A DNA stretch of 64,000 bases from Chryseobacterium gwangjuense (GCF_021311115.1 NZ_JAJTNP010000004.1:186001-250000), one strand, 5' to 3'; shown: positions 26,990-35,621, numbered from the stretch's first letter. Notes: generated by a model not told the origin, from the letters alone. Translations and numbers: made by a program.

Positions 26990-27772
26990 ATGAATAAATT
27001 TTTATTAAGAGCACTGGTTTTAGCGTCAGTAAATATTGCAGTTTTGGCAAATGCACAATTCAGAACCCGAAACAGAATGGATAAGTTGGAAGACTTTGAC
27101 GAGCAAAAGTTCAGTTGGGGATTTTATTTGAACGGCAATATGCTGGATTACCGTATAGTACTTAATCCAAGATATGGAACCTATGGGAACCAGAATCTTG
27201 TTAAATCCAAAGAAAGTACTAGTTTTGGGGCTGGTCTTATCGCAAAATGGAGACTTAATGATTATTTAGACGTAAGAATGGAGCCGGGGTTACAGTTTGC
27301 TCAGAGAAAATTAATATTTGATACTGAGTATAATAATCAGTATTCTAATGGAACATTAACTAATGATCCGTTTATTCCTATGTCTCTTTCGGACAAAGAT
27401 AAAACTAGAGAAGTAAAATCTACTTTGGTTGATATTCCTGTAATGTTGGAACTTCATGGTCAAAGATGGTACAATTCTAGACCGTATGTTGCAGCAGGAG
27501 TAAACTATATCGTAAACTTACAATCGAATTCAGACTCTACGGATGATAATATGCAGCAGGTTTTCAGATCTACAACGCATAACTTTGCTTGGTCTGCAGA
27601 AATGGGTATTCAATTTTACTTTAATAAATTTAAATTAACACCGGCAATCAGAGGTACTTTCTTTATGAATAATGAGATTGTAGCGGATAACGGTACAACG
27701 CCTCCATATTGGGCGGCGGCTATATCAACATTACAGACAAGAGCAATTATGTTTGTATTGAAGTTTGAGTAA
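26990..27772 (+). CDS. porT: Type IX secretion system protein PorT family
   Basis: 260 residues with a signal peptide to about 23 (NAQF), followed by an outer-membrane beta-barrel-type domain (PorT/outer-membrane barrel family, beta strands with alternating aromatic residues and a C-terminal Phe-Glu end MFVLKFE). PorT is needed for T9SS function in gingivalis-type systems. The window also has a T9SS cargo at 12558. Four bases separate it from ubiE. Terminator follows at 27795. Confidence 0.88.
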   Translation: MNKFLLRALVLASVNIAVLANAQFRTRNRMDKLEDFDEQKFSWGFYLNGNMLDYRIVLNPRYGTYGNQNLVKSKESTSFGAGLIAKWRLNDYLDVRMEPGLQFAQRKLIFDTEYNNQYSNGTLTNDPFIPMSLSDKDKTREVKSTLVDIPVMLELHGQRWYNSRPYVAAGVNYIVNLQSNSDSTDDNMQQVFRSTTHNFAWSAEMGIQFYFNKFKLTPAIRGTFFMNNEIVADNGTTPPYWAAAISTLQTRAIMFVLKFE

Positions 27773-27794
27773 AAAATACTTAAGAATAAATACT

Positions 27795-27823
27795 AAGGAG
27801 ATACGCTTTGTGTCTCCTTTTTT
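27795..27823 (+). terminator. Rho-independent terminator of the ubiE-porT operon
   Basis: Arms AAGGAGATAC (27795-27804) and GTGTCTCCTT (27810-27819), T-run to 27823. Confidence 0.85.
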
Positions 27824-27855
27824 ATTTTAAATTCAAAATATAGAGACTTTTATTT

Positions 27856-27884
27856 TTGTTAATATTAATATTTTGTTATTTTTG
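27856..27884 (+). promoter_or_regulatory. Full Bacteroidota promoter of the coiled-coil/zapA operon
   Basis: TTTG ending at 27858, 18 bases of spacer, then TATTTTTG (27877-27884). This matches the -33/-7 consensus and spacing well. The ATG is at 27913. Confidence 0.6.
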
Positions 27885-27912
27885 CTAATAGTTAGAATAT
27901 ACAAAACCTGAA

Positions 27913-28215
27913 ATGCTTCAAGAGTTAGAAACCAATTTTTCAGAATTAGAAAAGAAGATTATGAATTTGCAAAAGAATTACAATAATCTTTCTGAAAAAT
28001 TATCGGAACTAAGCATTGAAAATAAAGAATTGCAGAGGAAGTATGATGAAGAAAGAAAGAGAAATCAGGTATTAGCAGAAGAACAAAAAAATATAAAACT
28101 TTATTCAGCAATATCAGGAAACCCTGAACACAATAGATTAATGAAAAACCATATCAATAGATTGGTGAAAGAAATAGATTTCTGTATTGCTCAGCTTCAA
28201 AACAGTGGATTATAA
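27913..28215 (+). CDS. Small coiled-coil protein overlapping zapA
   Basis: 100 residues, almost all a predicted heptad coiled coil (about 1-62, with LEKKIMNLQKNYNNLSEKL-type spacing), charged and without signal or membrane helix, then a basic helix with NRLMKNHINRLVKEIDFCIAQL. Its stop overlaps the ATG of zapA by one base. A small cytoplasmic coiled coil next to ZapA is the expected profile of a divisome accessory like ZapB (inference only; no homology is claimed). Confidence 0.6.
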   Translation: MLQELETNFSELEKKIMNLQKNYNNLSEKLSELSIENKELQRKYDEERKRNQVLAEEQKNIKLYSAISGNPEHNRLMKNHINRLVKEIDFCIAQLQNSGL

Positions 28216-28502
28216 TGGATGTAAGGAGAATAACCATAAACATTGCAGGAAGAGTATATCCGCTGAATGTACCCGCAGCAGAAGAAGAAACTTTGCGTAA
28301 AGTGGGGAAGCAGATAGAGAATATGATTAAAGATTTTGAACAAAACTTCGATGTAAGAGACAAACAAGATGCTTTGGCAATGTGTGCCCTGAAATTAGGA
28401 ACCAATGCTGAAGTAGTGTCTGCGAACTACGAAAAAAATATAAATTCTACCAATGAAAGATTAAGTAAAATTAATCAATCGCTGAATGAAATTGGAAAAT
28501 AA
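28215..28502 (+). CDS. zapA: Cell division protein ZapA
   Basis: 95 residues; the beta-hairpin start VRRITINIAGRVYPLNVP and the long helix with DKQDALAMCALKLGT are the ZapA signature. It cross-links FtsZ filaments at midcell. Begins on the stop of the coiled-coil gene and is directly followed by the 6S RNA candidate, as in other flavobacteria. Confidence 0.9.
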   Translation: MDVRRITINIAGRVYPLNVPAAEEETLRKVGKQIENMIKDFEQNFDVRDKQDALAMCALKLGTNAEVVSANYEKNINSTNERLSKINQSLNEIGK

Positions 28503-28690
28503 ATTTTCCACAAGACTGCCTACAATAATTCTAACACATTAAAGGTAAACTCAACGCTAAACAATTACCGAACAAATGTCCATTGAATGGCGAGCCGATT
28601 TTTCGGATTACAGACAATGGAAATCAGTTCAAATCGTGTTGATTAGGAGTTTACTCTCAATCTCTGGATTATTGTGGGCTTTTTTTATTT
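28503..28690 (+). ncRNA. ssrS: 6S RNA candidate (6S-Flavo type)
   Basis: The 220-base zapA-rny gap holds a long-range hairpin: CCACAA (28508-28513) pairs with TTGTGG (28672-28677), GTAAACTC (28545-28552) with GAGTTTAC (28647-28654), then a large central bubble, then TCCATTG (28579-28585) with CAATGGA (28615-28621) and an apical CCGA/TCGG stem. The closing stem runs into a T-run at 28680-28687, which can act as terminator. A rod with terminal stem, open bubble and apical stem is the 6S RNA shape, and flavobacterial 6S RNA (Rfam 6S-Flavo) sits between zapA and rny. Helices and position support the call; no covariance search was done. Confidence 0.65.
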
Positions 28691-28721
28691 AATAATGTAA
28701 GACAATTAAAACTCGATATAT

Positions 28722-30293
28722 ATGACAACAACCGCTATTATTATAGGCGTGATTTGCTTAGTAATAGGTGCAGTAATAGGAATGTTTTTTTCCAAAAGCT
28801 CATTAAATACTAAAGCAAAATTTATTATAGATGATGCGAAGAAAAATGCAGAAAACCTTGTAGAAAAAGCTAATGTACAAGCTGAATCCATAAAGAAAGA
28901 AAAAAATCTTCAGGCTAAAGAAAAATTCTTGGAATTGAAATCTCAGCATGACGCAGATATTCAGTCTCGTGAAAAGAAAATGCAGGAGGTTGAAAAGAGA
29001 ACTAAAGACAAAGAAAACAAGTTAAATGACGAGCTTAGCAAGACAGGAAAACTTGAAAAAGATTTGGACAGACAAATTGCTGATTATTCTAAGAAAACAG
29101 AAATTTTAGAAAGAAAGCAACAGGAATTAGACACAGCAACTGCTAAAAAAGTAGAGATTCTTGAAAAGATCGCAAACTATACAGCAGATGAAGCTAAAGC
29201 AGAATTGGTAGAAACCATGAAAGCTGAAGCGAAAACAAGAGCTCAGGCGCATGTTCAGAGCATTATGGAAGAAGCTCAGATGAATGCGAAAAACGAGGCT
29301 AGAAAAATCGTTATTCAGACCATTCAGAGAATTGGAACAGAGCAGGCGATCGAAAATTCAGTATCTGTTTTCAACATCGAATCTGATGAAGTAAAAGGTA
29401 GAATTATCGGTAGAGAAGGTAGAAATATTCGTGCTTTGGAAGCCGTTACAGGGGTAGAAATTATTGTAGACGATACTCCTGAAGCGATCCTTCTTTCATG
29501 TTTCGATCCAGTAAGAAGAGAAATTGCAAGACTATCCCTTCACAGATTGGTTACAGATGGTAGAATTCACCCTGCAAGAATCGAAGAAGTGGTGGAGAAG
29601 ACCAAAAAACAAATCGAAGAAGAGATTATAGAAGTAGGGAAGAGAACAATCATTGATTTAGGAATTCACGGATTACACCCGGAATTGATTAAAATCGTTG
29701 GTAGAATGAAATACCGTTCTTCTTATGGTCAGAACTTATTACAGCACTCAAGAGAAGTAGCGAATATTGCTGCAACGATGGCTGCTGAATTAGGTTTAAA
29801 TGTGAAATTAGCTAAAAGAGCAGGTTTATTACACGATATCGGTAAAGTTCCAGAACAGGAGTCTGAACTTCCTCACGCTTTATTAGGAATGCAATGGGCA
29901 GAAAAATATGGTGAAAATGCAGAAGTTGTAAATGCAATCGGAGCTCACCATGACGAAGTGGAAATGACTTCATTATTATCACCGATTATTCAGGTTGCCG
30001 ATGCAATTTCCGGAGCAAGACCGGGAGCAAGAAGACAAGTGTTAGAATCTTATATCCAAAGATTAAAAGACCTTGAATCTGCAGCATTAAGTTTTGACGG
30101 AGTTTCGTCAGCGTATGCAATTCAGGCAGGTAGAGAGCTGAGAGTAATGGTAGAAAGCGGAAAAGTAAACGATGAAGTAGCTTCTCAATTATCTTACGAC
30201 ATTTCAGAAAAGATCCAGAACGAATTAACTTATCCTGGGCAAGTAAAAGTAACAGTGATCAGAGAGACAAGAGCTGTGAATATTGCGAGATAA
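28722..30293 (+). CDS. rny: Ribonuclease Y
   Basis: Endoribonuclease that starts mRNA decay. 523 residues with one N-terminal membrane helix (about 4-24), a long coiled coil (about 30-190), a KH domain with [16 protein letters not shown], and an HD domain with the metal motif HDIGK ([11 protein letters not shown]) and HHDEV. Length and order match RNase Y. Confidence 0.95.
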   Translation: MTTTAIIIGVICLVIGAVIGMFFSKSSLNTKAKFIIDDAKKNAENLVEKANVQAESIKKEKNLQAKEKFLELKSQHDADIQSREKKMQEVEKRTKDKENKLNDELSKTGKLEKDLDRQIADYSKKTEILERKQQELDTATAKKVEILEKIANYTADEAKAELVETMKAEAKTRAQAHVQSIMEEAQMNAKNEARKIVIQTIQRIGTEQAIENSVSVFNIESDEVKGRIIGREGRNIRALEAVTGVEIIVDDTPEAILLSCFDPVRREIARLSLHRLVTDGRIHPARIEEVVEKTKKQIEEEIIEVGKRTIIDLGIHGLHPELIKIVGRMKYRSSYGQNLLQHSREVANIAATMAAELGLNVKLAKRAGLLHDIGKVPEQESELPHALLGMQWAEKYGENAEVVNAIGAHHDEVEMTSLLSPIIQVADAISGARPGARRQVLESYIQRLKDLESAALSFDGVSSAYAIQAGRELRVMVESGKVNDEVASQLSYDISEKIQNELTYPGQVKVTVIRETRAVNIAR

Positions 30294-30315
30294 TAATCGA
30301 AAAAAGATATTTTAT

Positions 30316-30346
30316 AAAAACCTTTCAAGAAATTGAAAGGTTTTTT
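30316..30346 (+). terminator. Rho-independent terminator of rny
   Basis: Arms AAAAACCTTTCAA / TTGAAAGGTTTTT (30316-30328 with 30333-30345) around a GAAA loop. Confidence 0.85.
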
Positions 30347-30373
30347 ATTTTTAACGAAATTTATAAACTCAAT

Positions 30374-31615
30374 ATGCAAGAGCTTTCCTTGTCTTCAAAA
30401 TTGAAGTACATCTTTTCTATTCCTGTTATTATTGCTGCTTTAGGGTACTTTGTAGATATCTACGACCTGCTTTTATTTGGAATCGTAAGAATTCCCAGTC
30501 TGAAAGCTTTAGGGCTGAATCCTGATGTTGACGGTACCTTTATTCTCAATTGTCAAATGACCGGTTTGCTGATCGGGGGTATTTTCTGGGGTATTTTCGG
30601 AGATAAAAAAGGAAGATTATCTGTTTTATTCGGATCTATTTTGGTGTATTCTTTAGCCAATATTGCTTGTGGCTTTTTACCTTACTTTCCTAAAGAACAT
30701 TTAGTCTATCAATATGCCGCTTTAAGGTTTGTTGCAGGAATTGGACTAGCTGGAGAGCTTGGAGCGGGAATTACACTGGTTTCTGAGAGTTTACCAAAGA
30801 ATTTAAGAGCGATTGGAACTTCTGTGGTGGCAGGTTTTGGATTAATGGGGGCAGTGGTCGCTCAATTAACCGTAGAATTGGCTGGTGGTTGGAATATTTC
30901 CTACATTATCGGAGGAATTTTGGGAATTTTACTTTTGTTTTTAAGAATCAGCGTTTCCGAATCTGGAATTTATAAAAACATGGAGCATGGATCCGTTTCC
31001 AAGGGAAATTTTCTTTCATTTTTTACGAATAAAGATCGCTTGATACGATATTTGAAATGTATTGCAGTAGGATTGCCAACTTGGTATTGTATTGGGATTC
31101 TAGCGGTTTTAGCCAATCAGTTTGCTCCTGAATTAGGAATTAAAGATCTGAACCCCGGAAAAGCAATTATGTGGGCATATGTTGGTATTTCTGTGGGTGA
31201 TTTGGCGAGTGGTTTCATTTCTCATGCCTTAAAATCCAGGAAAATGGCCATTTTCTATATGCTGGCTTTTACAATTATTGGGGTTGCTGTTATGTTGTTC
31301 GGAAATACAAATACAGAAACCAAGTATTATATTTTCTGTGTTTGGCTAGGATTGGGAACAGGATATTGGGCGATGTTTGTAACGTTGGCGGCAGAGCAGT
31401 TTGGAACCAATATCAGAAACACGGCAACTACCACAGTTCCGAATATGGTTCGTGGATTGGTTCCTGTAATGATCTTTATTTTTGATTTTTTTAAGAAAGA
31501 TTTTTCAGTAATTTTAAGTGCTGCTATCGTAGGAATTATTGTATTCGGACTGGCTTTTTATTCTTCATTGACGATTTCAGAAACGCACGGTAAGGATCTG
31601 GAATTTACAGAATAA
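30374..31615 (+). CDS. MFS transporter (metabolite:proton symporter type)
   Basis: 413 residues, 12 helices. Motif A in the first cytoplasmic loop is GDKKGR; the first helix carries DIYDLLLF and the fourth helix RFVAGIGLAGELGAGITLVSE. This pattern fits the sugar/carboxylate:H+ symporter branch. Substrate unknown. Single gene between rny and the GG-leader peptide. Confidence 0.78.
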   Translation: MQELSLSSKLKYIFSIPVIIAALGYFVDIYDLLLFGIVRIPSLKALGLNPDVDGTFILNCQMTGLLIGGIFWGIFGDKKGRLSVLFGSILVYSLANIACGFLPYFPKEHLVYQYAALRFVAGIGLAGELGAGITLVSESLPKNLRAIGTSVVAGFGLMGAVVAQLTVELAGGWNISYIIGGILGILLLFLRISVSESGIYKNMEHGSVSKGNFLSFFTNKDRLIRYLKCIAVGLPTWYCIGILAVLANQFAPELGIKDLNPGKAIMWAYVGISVGDLASGFISHALKSRKMAIFYMLAFTIIGVAVMLFGNTNTETKYYIFCVWLGLGTGYWAMFVTLAAEQFGTNIRNTATTTVPNMVRGLVPVMIFIFDFFKKDFSVILSAAIVGIIVFGLAFYSSLTISETHGKDLEFTE

Positions 31616-31789
31616 TTATAAGTGTTTAAGAAATATTTAAATCATAATCTCCGTTATTATTGTAATAAGATGAACTAAATAAGTAAATTATAAAAATTAA
31701 TATTAAATTATGCTTCATATAATTAATATTTGTTTAACTTTAAAAAACAATAAAATTTAAAATAGTACAAACCTTAAAACTAAATCACA

Positions 31790-31981
31790 ATGCAAAACAA
31801 CATGTTAAAAAACGCGAAGAAACTACAAAAACAAGATCTTAAAAACATTATGGGAGGAGTAAGCGGAAATCCGGACTTATCTCTTTGCGGATGCAGCTGT
31901 TCAGGATCAGTAACAGGACCATGGTATTGCGTGCAATATATAGCATGCCCACAAGTTTATACTTGCGGATCTGAAATTTAA
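31790..31981 (+). CDS. Double-glycine-leader, cysteine-rich small peptide (bacteriocin/RiPP-precursor-like)
   Basis: 63 residues. A cationic amphipathic leader (KNAKKLQKQDLKNIMGG) ends in a Gly-Gly at 22-23; the pattern of a basic helix then LKNIMGG is that of GG-type leaders cleaved by peptidase-containing ABC exporters and of the Bacteroidota GG natural-product precursors. The 40-residue core has six Cys (33, 35, 37, 47, 53, 59) in a C-x-C-x-C cluster followed by three single Cys. I see no maturase, peptidase or ABC exporter within the window, so it is an orphan precursor. Start could be Met5. Function inferred from leader only. Confidence 0.7.
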   Translation: MQNNMLKNAKKLQKQDLKNIMGGVSGNPDLSLCGCSCSGSVTGPWYCVQYIACPQVYTCGSEI

Positions 31982-32027
31982 TAAAGAATATTTCATTTAG
32001 AAATAAACATTTCCACATTTAATACAC

Positions 32028-32056
32028 AAAGGCCTTTTGAATTTTCAAAGGGCTTT
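32028..32056 (+). terminator. Rho-independent terminator after the GG-leader peptide
   Basis: Imperfect arms AAAGGCCTTTTGAA / TTCAAAGGGCTTTT with two G-U pairs and a weak T-run. Confidence 0.55.
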
Positions 32057-32096
32057 TGTAATATATAGAGTGATCCAAATTATTTAAAGCTTAAAA

Positions 32097-32155
32097 TTCC
32101 CCTCCTTTGGAGGGGTGGCGAAAATTCAAAGAATTTTTGACGGGGTGGTTAAAAA
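32097..32155. repeat. Flavobacterial intergenic repeat element
   Basis: A block of about 55 bases: a CCCCTCC...GGAGGGG stem (32099-32115), then AAAATTC...GAATTTTT (32121-32138) and a GACGGGGTGG tail. I recall such blocks recurring between genes in flavobacterial genomes (not checked). It lies between the peptide and yeiH stops. Confidence 0.55.
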
Positions 32156-32156
32156 A

Positions 32157-33098
32157 TTAATCAAAATTCAAAATAAAAAATAAACTCCCAACACTTATAA
32201 AAACCCAAAGAAAAACAGCCAATGCTAAAGGTTTGAAACCAATTGTCTTCAAAGTTTGAATCGATAATGTGGAACCAATAAAAAATAAGGTGAGATTCAA
32301 ACCTGATTTTGCTGCAACAGTTATTCCTGAACTGAACTGATCAAAAATCGGAAAATAAGTATTCAGCAAAATAGCCAATATAAAATAGCCAATAAACCAT
32401 GGAATTTTAATTTTTGATTCTTTGCTTTTAAAAATAAACATAGTGATCAAAGAAACAGGAATAATCCATAAAGCTCTCGCTAATTTGACCGTAGTTGCAA
32501 TTTTTAAAGCTTCATTTCCATATTTACTTGCTGCTCCGACTACCGAACTTGTATCGTGAATTCCAATTGCACACCACAAACCGAATTCTTCCTGTGAAAG
32601 ATTCAGAAAATGACCAATCATCGGATAAACGAACAATGCGATAGAATTTAAGGTAAAAACAATGGCAAGAGCCAATGAAATTTGCTTTGTATTGGGTTTG
32701 ATAATCGGGGAAGTCGCTGCAATGGCACTTCCGCCACAAATGGCAGTTCCTACAGAAATCAGGTAAGATAAAGGTCTTTCAAGCTTAAAAAATTTCCCAA
32801 GGAAATATCCCAAAATCATAACAGTACAAATGCTGATTATCGTCAATATTAATCCCGATTTTCCGGCTTCTAACGCTTCATCTAATTTTAATTCGAAACC
32901 TAATCCAACAATGGAGATCTGCAAAAGCAAGTGGATATATTGATGAAGGTGTTTCTCAAAAGGATTTCCGATAAAAACAACCAATGCAAAACCTGAGGCG
33001 AGAGCGATTGGGGAAGATACCAGAGGAGTCAAACATAAAACAGCCAATACTATAAAAACTATTTTTCGGGTTATTTCATTTTGGATGAAATCTTTCAT
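32157..33098 (-). CDS. yeiH: YeiH-family membrane protein (putative sulfate exporter, UPF0324)
   Basis: 313 residues from ATG 33098; the ORF could start at 33125 but the extra nine residues do not fit. About 10 helices; the conserved TAICGGSAIAATSPII and GIHDTSSVVGAASKYG blocks mark the family. It lies downstream of and on the same strand as a LysR regulator, the same partnership as YeiE-YeiH in E. coli. Transport of sulfate or sulfite is suggested by the family name only. Confidence 0.82.
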   Translation of the reverse strand: MKDFIQNEITRKIVFIVLAVLCLTPLVSSPIALASGFALVVFIGNPFEKHLHQYIHLLLQISIVGLGFELKLDEALEAGKSGLILTIISICTVMILGYFLGKFFKLERPLSYLISVGTAICGGSAIAATSPIIKPNTKQISLALAIVFTLNSIALFVYPMIGHFLNLSQEEFGLWCAIGIHDTSSVVGAASKYGNEALKIATTVKLARALWIIPVSLITMFIFKSKESKIKIPWFIGYFILAILLNTYFPIFDQFSSGITVAAKSGLNLTLFFIGSTLSIQTLKTIGFKPLALAVFLWVFISVGSLFFILNFD

Positions 33099-33198
33099 AA
33101 GGCAAACTTTTAAAATCTGCATCAAAATTCCGAAATAATAGTATTACGAAGTAAATTGTATTTTGTTATATTGGATAACTTTAAGTTATGAAATGCGT

Positions 33199-33289
33199 GA
33201 GATGTAAAATGTAAAAAGTAAGATGCTTTTTAGTTAAACAACAACTAGGTTGATATAATCTTTAATACATTTTACTTTTTACGTCTAAC
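33199..33289. repeat. Low-complexity inverted repeat (GTAAAATG-type arms)
   Basis: Left arm at 33199-33225 (GATGTAAAATGTAAAAAGTA core) and a near-complementary right arm at 33264-33289 (TACATTTTACTTTTTACG core). It lies between the yeiH start and the LysR stop. Resembles the element at 41246. Confidence 0.5.
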
Positions 33290-33292
33290 AAA

Positions 33293-34174
33293 TCACACCG
33301 ATTTTACAAATTTCAGGAAAAGCTTAATGAGCTCAGATTGTTCACCTTTTGGAAGAATAAAATGGAAATCTCTTTCAATGCTGAAGTTTTTAATATCAAT
33401 AATGCTGAGCTGGTTGTTTTTTAATTCATTTAATATCGTACTGATGGATAAAAAAGCCATACTTTCAGAATATAAGAGATAGTTTTTGATGCTTTCACTG
33501 CTTCCTAATTGCATTACGATATTTAATTGATCAATGAAAATTCCTTTTTCTTTCAGTCGATTTTGAATGAATTCTAGTGAACCAGAACCTTGCTCTCTGA
33601 AAACTAATTCTGAATTGTATAAATCTTTAAGATGTAAAGTTTTATTCGCTAAAGGATGATTGGATTCTGCAACCAAGACAATTTCATCGGCTTTAAATTT
33701 TTTATATTCAAAATAAGAAGATTGAGATTCCCCTTCGATAATTCCCAGATCAATTTTTCCTTCTTTTAATAGCTCTGAAATGATTTCTGTATTATGTGTA
33801 ATCAATTCAATTTTAATGTCTTTGTAATATGAATTGAATTTGGCTAAAATTTCAGGTAAAATATACTGTGCAACAGTGGTACTTGCTCCAATAATCAGTT
33901 TTCCTTTATGCTGTTGATTAATCTGATTGATTTCAAATTCCAGATCACGGTAAAGATTCCTGATTTTTTCAGCATATTCAAACAAAATTTTTCCGCTTTG
34001 CGTCAGCTGAATGGAAGTTCCTTTTCTATCAAATAGTTTTGTATTTAGTTGACTCTCAATTTCTTTAATGTGTTTTGTGACAGCGGGTTGAGAAATATTT
34101 AATTCTTCCGAGGCTTTTGTAAAGCCCGATCTGGAAGCTACGGTGTGAAAAACTTTTAATCTGTAATCAAACAT
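33293..34174 (-). CDS. LysR-family transcriptional regulator
   Basis: 293 residues: N-terminal winged helix (about 1-60; SGFTKASEELNISQPAVTKHIKEIESQLNTKLFDR) and a substrate-binding domain of the periplasmic-binding fold. It lies just upstream of yeiH in the same direction, so it likely regulates yeiH (YeiE/CysB-like, inference). No inducer can be named. Confidence 0.88.
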   Translation of the reverse strand: MFDYRLKVFHTVASRSGFTKASEELNISQPAVTKHIKEIESQLNTKLFDRKGTSIQLTQSGKILFEYAEKIRNLYRDLEFEINQINQQHKGKLIIGASTTVAQYILPEILAKFNSYYKDIKIELITHNTEIISELLKEGKIDLGIIEGESQSSYFEYKKFKADEIVLVAESNHPLANKTLHLKDLYNSELVFREQGSGSLEFIQNRLKEKGIFIDQLNIVMQLGSSESIKNYLLYSESMAFLSISTILNELKNNQLSIIDIKNFSIERDFHFILPKGEQSELIKLFLKFVKSV

Positions 34175-34224
34175 ATTCTAAAGGTAAGAAATTTTGCTGC
34201 TCGTAATATTTAAAACAATAAATG

Positions 34225-35529
34225 TTATAAATCTGAAAAGCTTTTATCACTTAGATTTTTGAACCTTCTGTTTTTGGCTTCACCAATTTTCTGTTTAGAA
34301 TAAATACTGTTGTTTCCTGATAGTAAATAAGATGTAACGCAGGCAATCGCGACATAAATTCCGCATTCTGCTCCAAATAATTCAATTCCCATCAATATAC
34401 AAGCGAGTGGAGTATTAGTGGCTCCTGCGAAAACTGCAACAAATCCCATTCCTGCCAGCAAACCAAACGGAAGTGGAATGAATAAAGATAAAGCACTTCC
34501 CAACGTAGCTCCAATAAAGAATAACGGAGTGACTTCTCCTCCTTTGAAACCTGCTGAAAGGGTAATAATGGTAAAAATCATTTTTAGAGCAAAATCATAT
34601 AAAGGAAGCTGTGTCCCGAAAGATTCAAAAATTGTGGGAATTCCCAAACCGATGTATCTCGTCGTTCCCATCGCAAAAACGGCCACAGCGACAATAATTC
34701 CGCCAATAACAGGACGAAATGGGGGATATTTAATGGTAGATTTAAAAACAGAACCTGTCCAATGCATCATTTTACTGAATGTTGCGGCACAAATTCCAAA
34801 AGCAATTCCTGCTAGAATACTGTATAAAATAGGAAGAAACTCAAGTTTTGGAACAAAATCGATATGATAATGCGTATGTTTTACATTCCAAAGATTCGTT
34901 ATCCAATCTGCTAAAATTGCTGATGCAAAAGCCGGGAAAATGGCATTGTAACGGATTCTTCCAATCAAGAAAACTTCAAGTCCGAAAACGGCTCCTGCCA
35001 AAGGTGTCCCGAAAACCGATCCAAAGCCTGCTGCAATAGCAGAAATAATTAAAATTTTTCTTTCGTTTTTATCGAGTTTAAATGGTTTTGTCAGCTGATC
35101 GGCAATTGCTCCTGCCATTTGTAACGCAGTTCCTTCACGACCTGCAGAACCTCCGAAAAAGTGGGTCACCATTGTTCCGAAATAAACAAAAGGAGCCATT
35201 TTAAAAGGAATAATTCCTTTGGGATCGTGAATGTTTTCAAGTAGCAAATTATTACCGACTTCGACATCTTTTCCGAAATAATAATATAAAAGTCCGACCA
35301 AAAAACCGGCAACCGGGAGAAATGCAATCAACCAGATATGATTTTCCCTGAAGTTAGTTGCCCATTCTAAGGATTCTAAAAATCCGGCTGAAGCTGTTCC
35401 TACCAATGCACCGATGATAAGACTTATGCACAACCATTTAAAAATGTATGGCAAAGCCGGGAATTTTCTAAAGAAAAATCTTGTGTGAAGTTTTGTTGTG
35501 TTTCCGAATGTTCGTTGAGATTTAGACAT
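34225..35529 (-). CDS. CLC-family channel/antiporter, fluoride class (CLC-F) likely
   Basis: 434 residues of the CLC fold. The external gating Glu is kept in GGSAGREGTALQ (Glu132), and GTPLAGAVFGLE follows. The chloride-type GSGIP filter, expected about 40 residues before GREGP, reads VGNNLLLEN here, and GREGP is GREGT: this pairing is what I know of the CLC-F (fluoride/proton antiporter) clade. A fluoride riboswitch precedes the gene, which independently supports fluoride export. The C-terminal block GFKGGEVTPLFFIG is also typical. It would export fluoride across the inner membrane. Chloride transport has not been excluded experimentally. Confidence 0.8.
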   Translation of the reverse strand: MSKSQRTFGNTTKLHTRFFFRKFPALPYIFKWLCISLIIGALVGTASAGFLESLEWATNFRENHIWLIAFLPVAGFLVGLLYYYFGKDVEVGNNLLLENIHDPKGIIPFKMAPFVYFGTMVTHFFGGSAGREGTALQMAGAIADQLTKPFKLDKNERKILIISAIAAGFGSVFGTPLAGAVFGLEVFLIGRIRYNAIFPAFASAILADWITNLWNVKHTHYHIDFVPKLEFLPILYSILAGIAFGICAATFSKMMHWTGSVFKSTIKYPPFRPVIGGIIVAVAVFAMGTTRYIGLGIPTIFESFGTQLPLYDFALKMIFTIITLSAGFKGGEVTPLFFIGATLGSALSLFIPLPFGLLAGMGFVAVFAGATNTPLACILMGIELFGAECGIYVAIACVTSYLLSGNNSIYSKQKIGEAKNRRFKNLSDKSFSDL

Positions 35530-35535
35530 AATTTT

Positions 35536-35571
35536 CCTGATCCAATTACTGTTAATAATCTTTTAATCAGG
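35536..35571 (-). promoter_or_regulatory. Putative translational switch hairpin masking the CLC ribosome site
   Basis: On the minus strand CCTGAT at the 3' edge of the fluoride aptamer (35571-35566) can pair with ATCAGG (35541-35536), which holds the AGGA before the ATG (35529). No T-run follows, so control of translation rather than transcription is expected (inference). Confidence 0.5.
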
Positions 35572-35621
35572 CGTCATCAGCTTTTGAAAAGCGGTTGGGT
35601 AAGGAAGAACACCATTTCCTT
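35565..35621 (-). ncRNA. Fluoride riboswitch (crcB motif) aptamer
   Basis: Minus-strand RNA contains GGAAAUGGUGUUCUUCC followed by ACCGCUUUUCAAAAGCUGAU and GACGCC. This follows the crcB consensus block by block: first hairpin GGxxAUGG...UUCxxCC (GGAA/UUCC compensates for GGCG/CGCC), ACCGCU, second stem GCUUU/AAAGC, AGCUGAUGAC, and the GCC tail. The pseudoknot holds: GGUGU pairs with ACGCC through one U-G. It lies just upstream of the CLC-F gene. Confidence 0.85.

Noticed and set aside
31616..31789. Riboswitch or second small gene before the GG-leader peptide
   Set aside because: Very AT-rich, with no pairing pattern, known aptamer or frame; only a weak ATATTTG-like promoter.
34418..34867. 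149-codon frame antisense to the CLC gene
   Set aside because: It is complementary to conserved CLC motifs and looks like a shadow.
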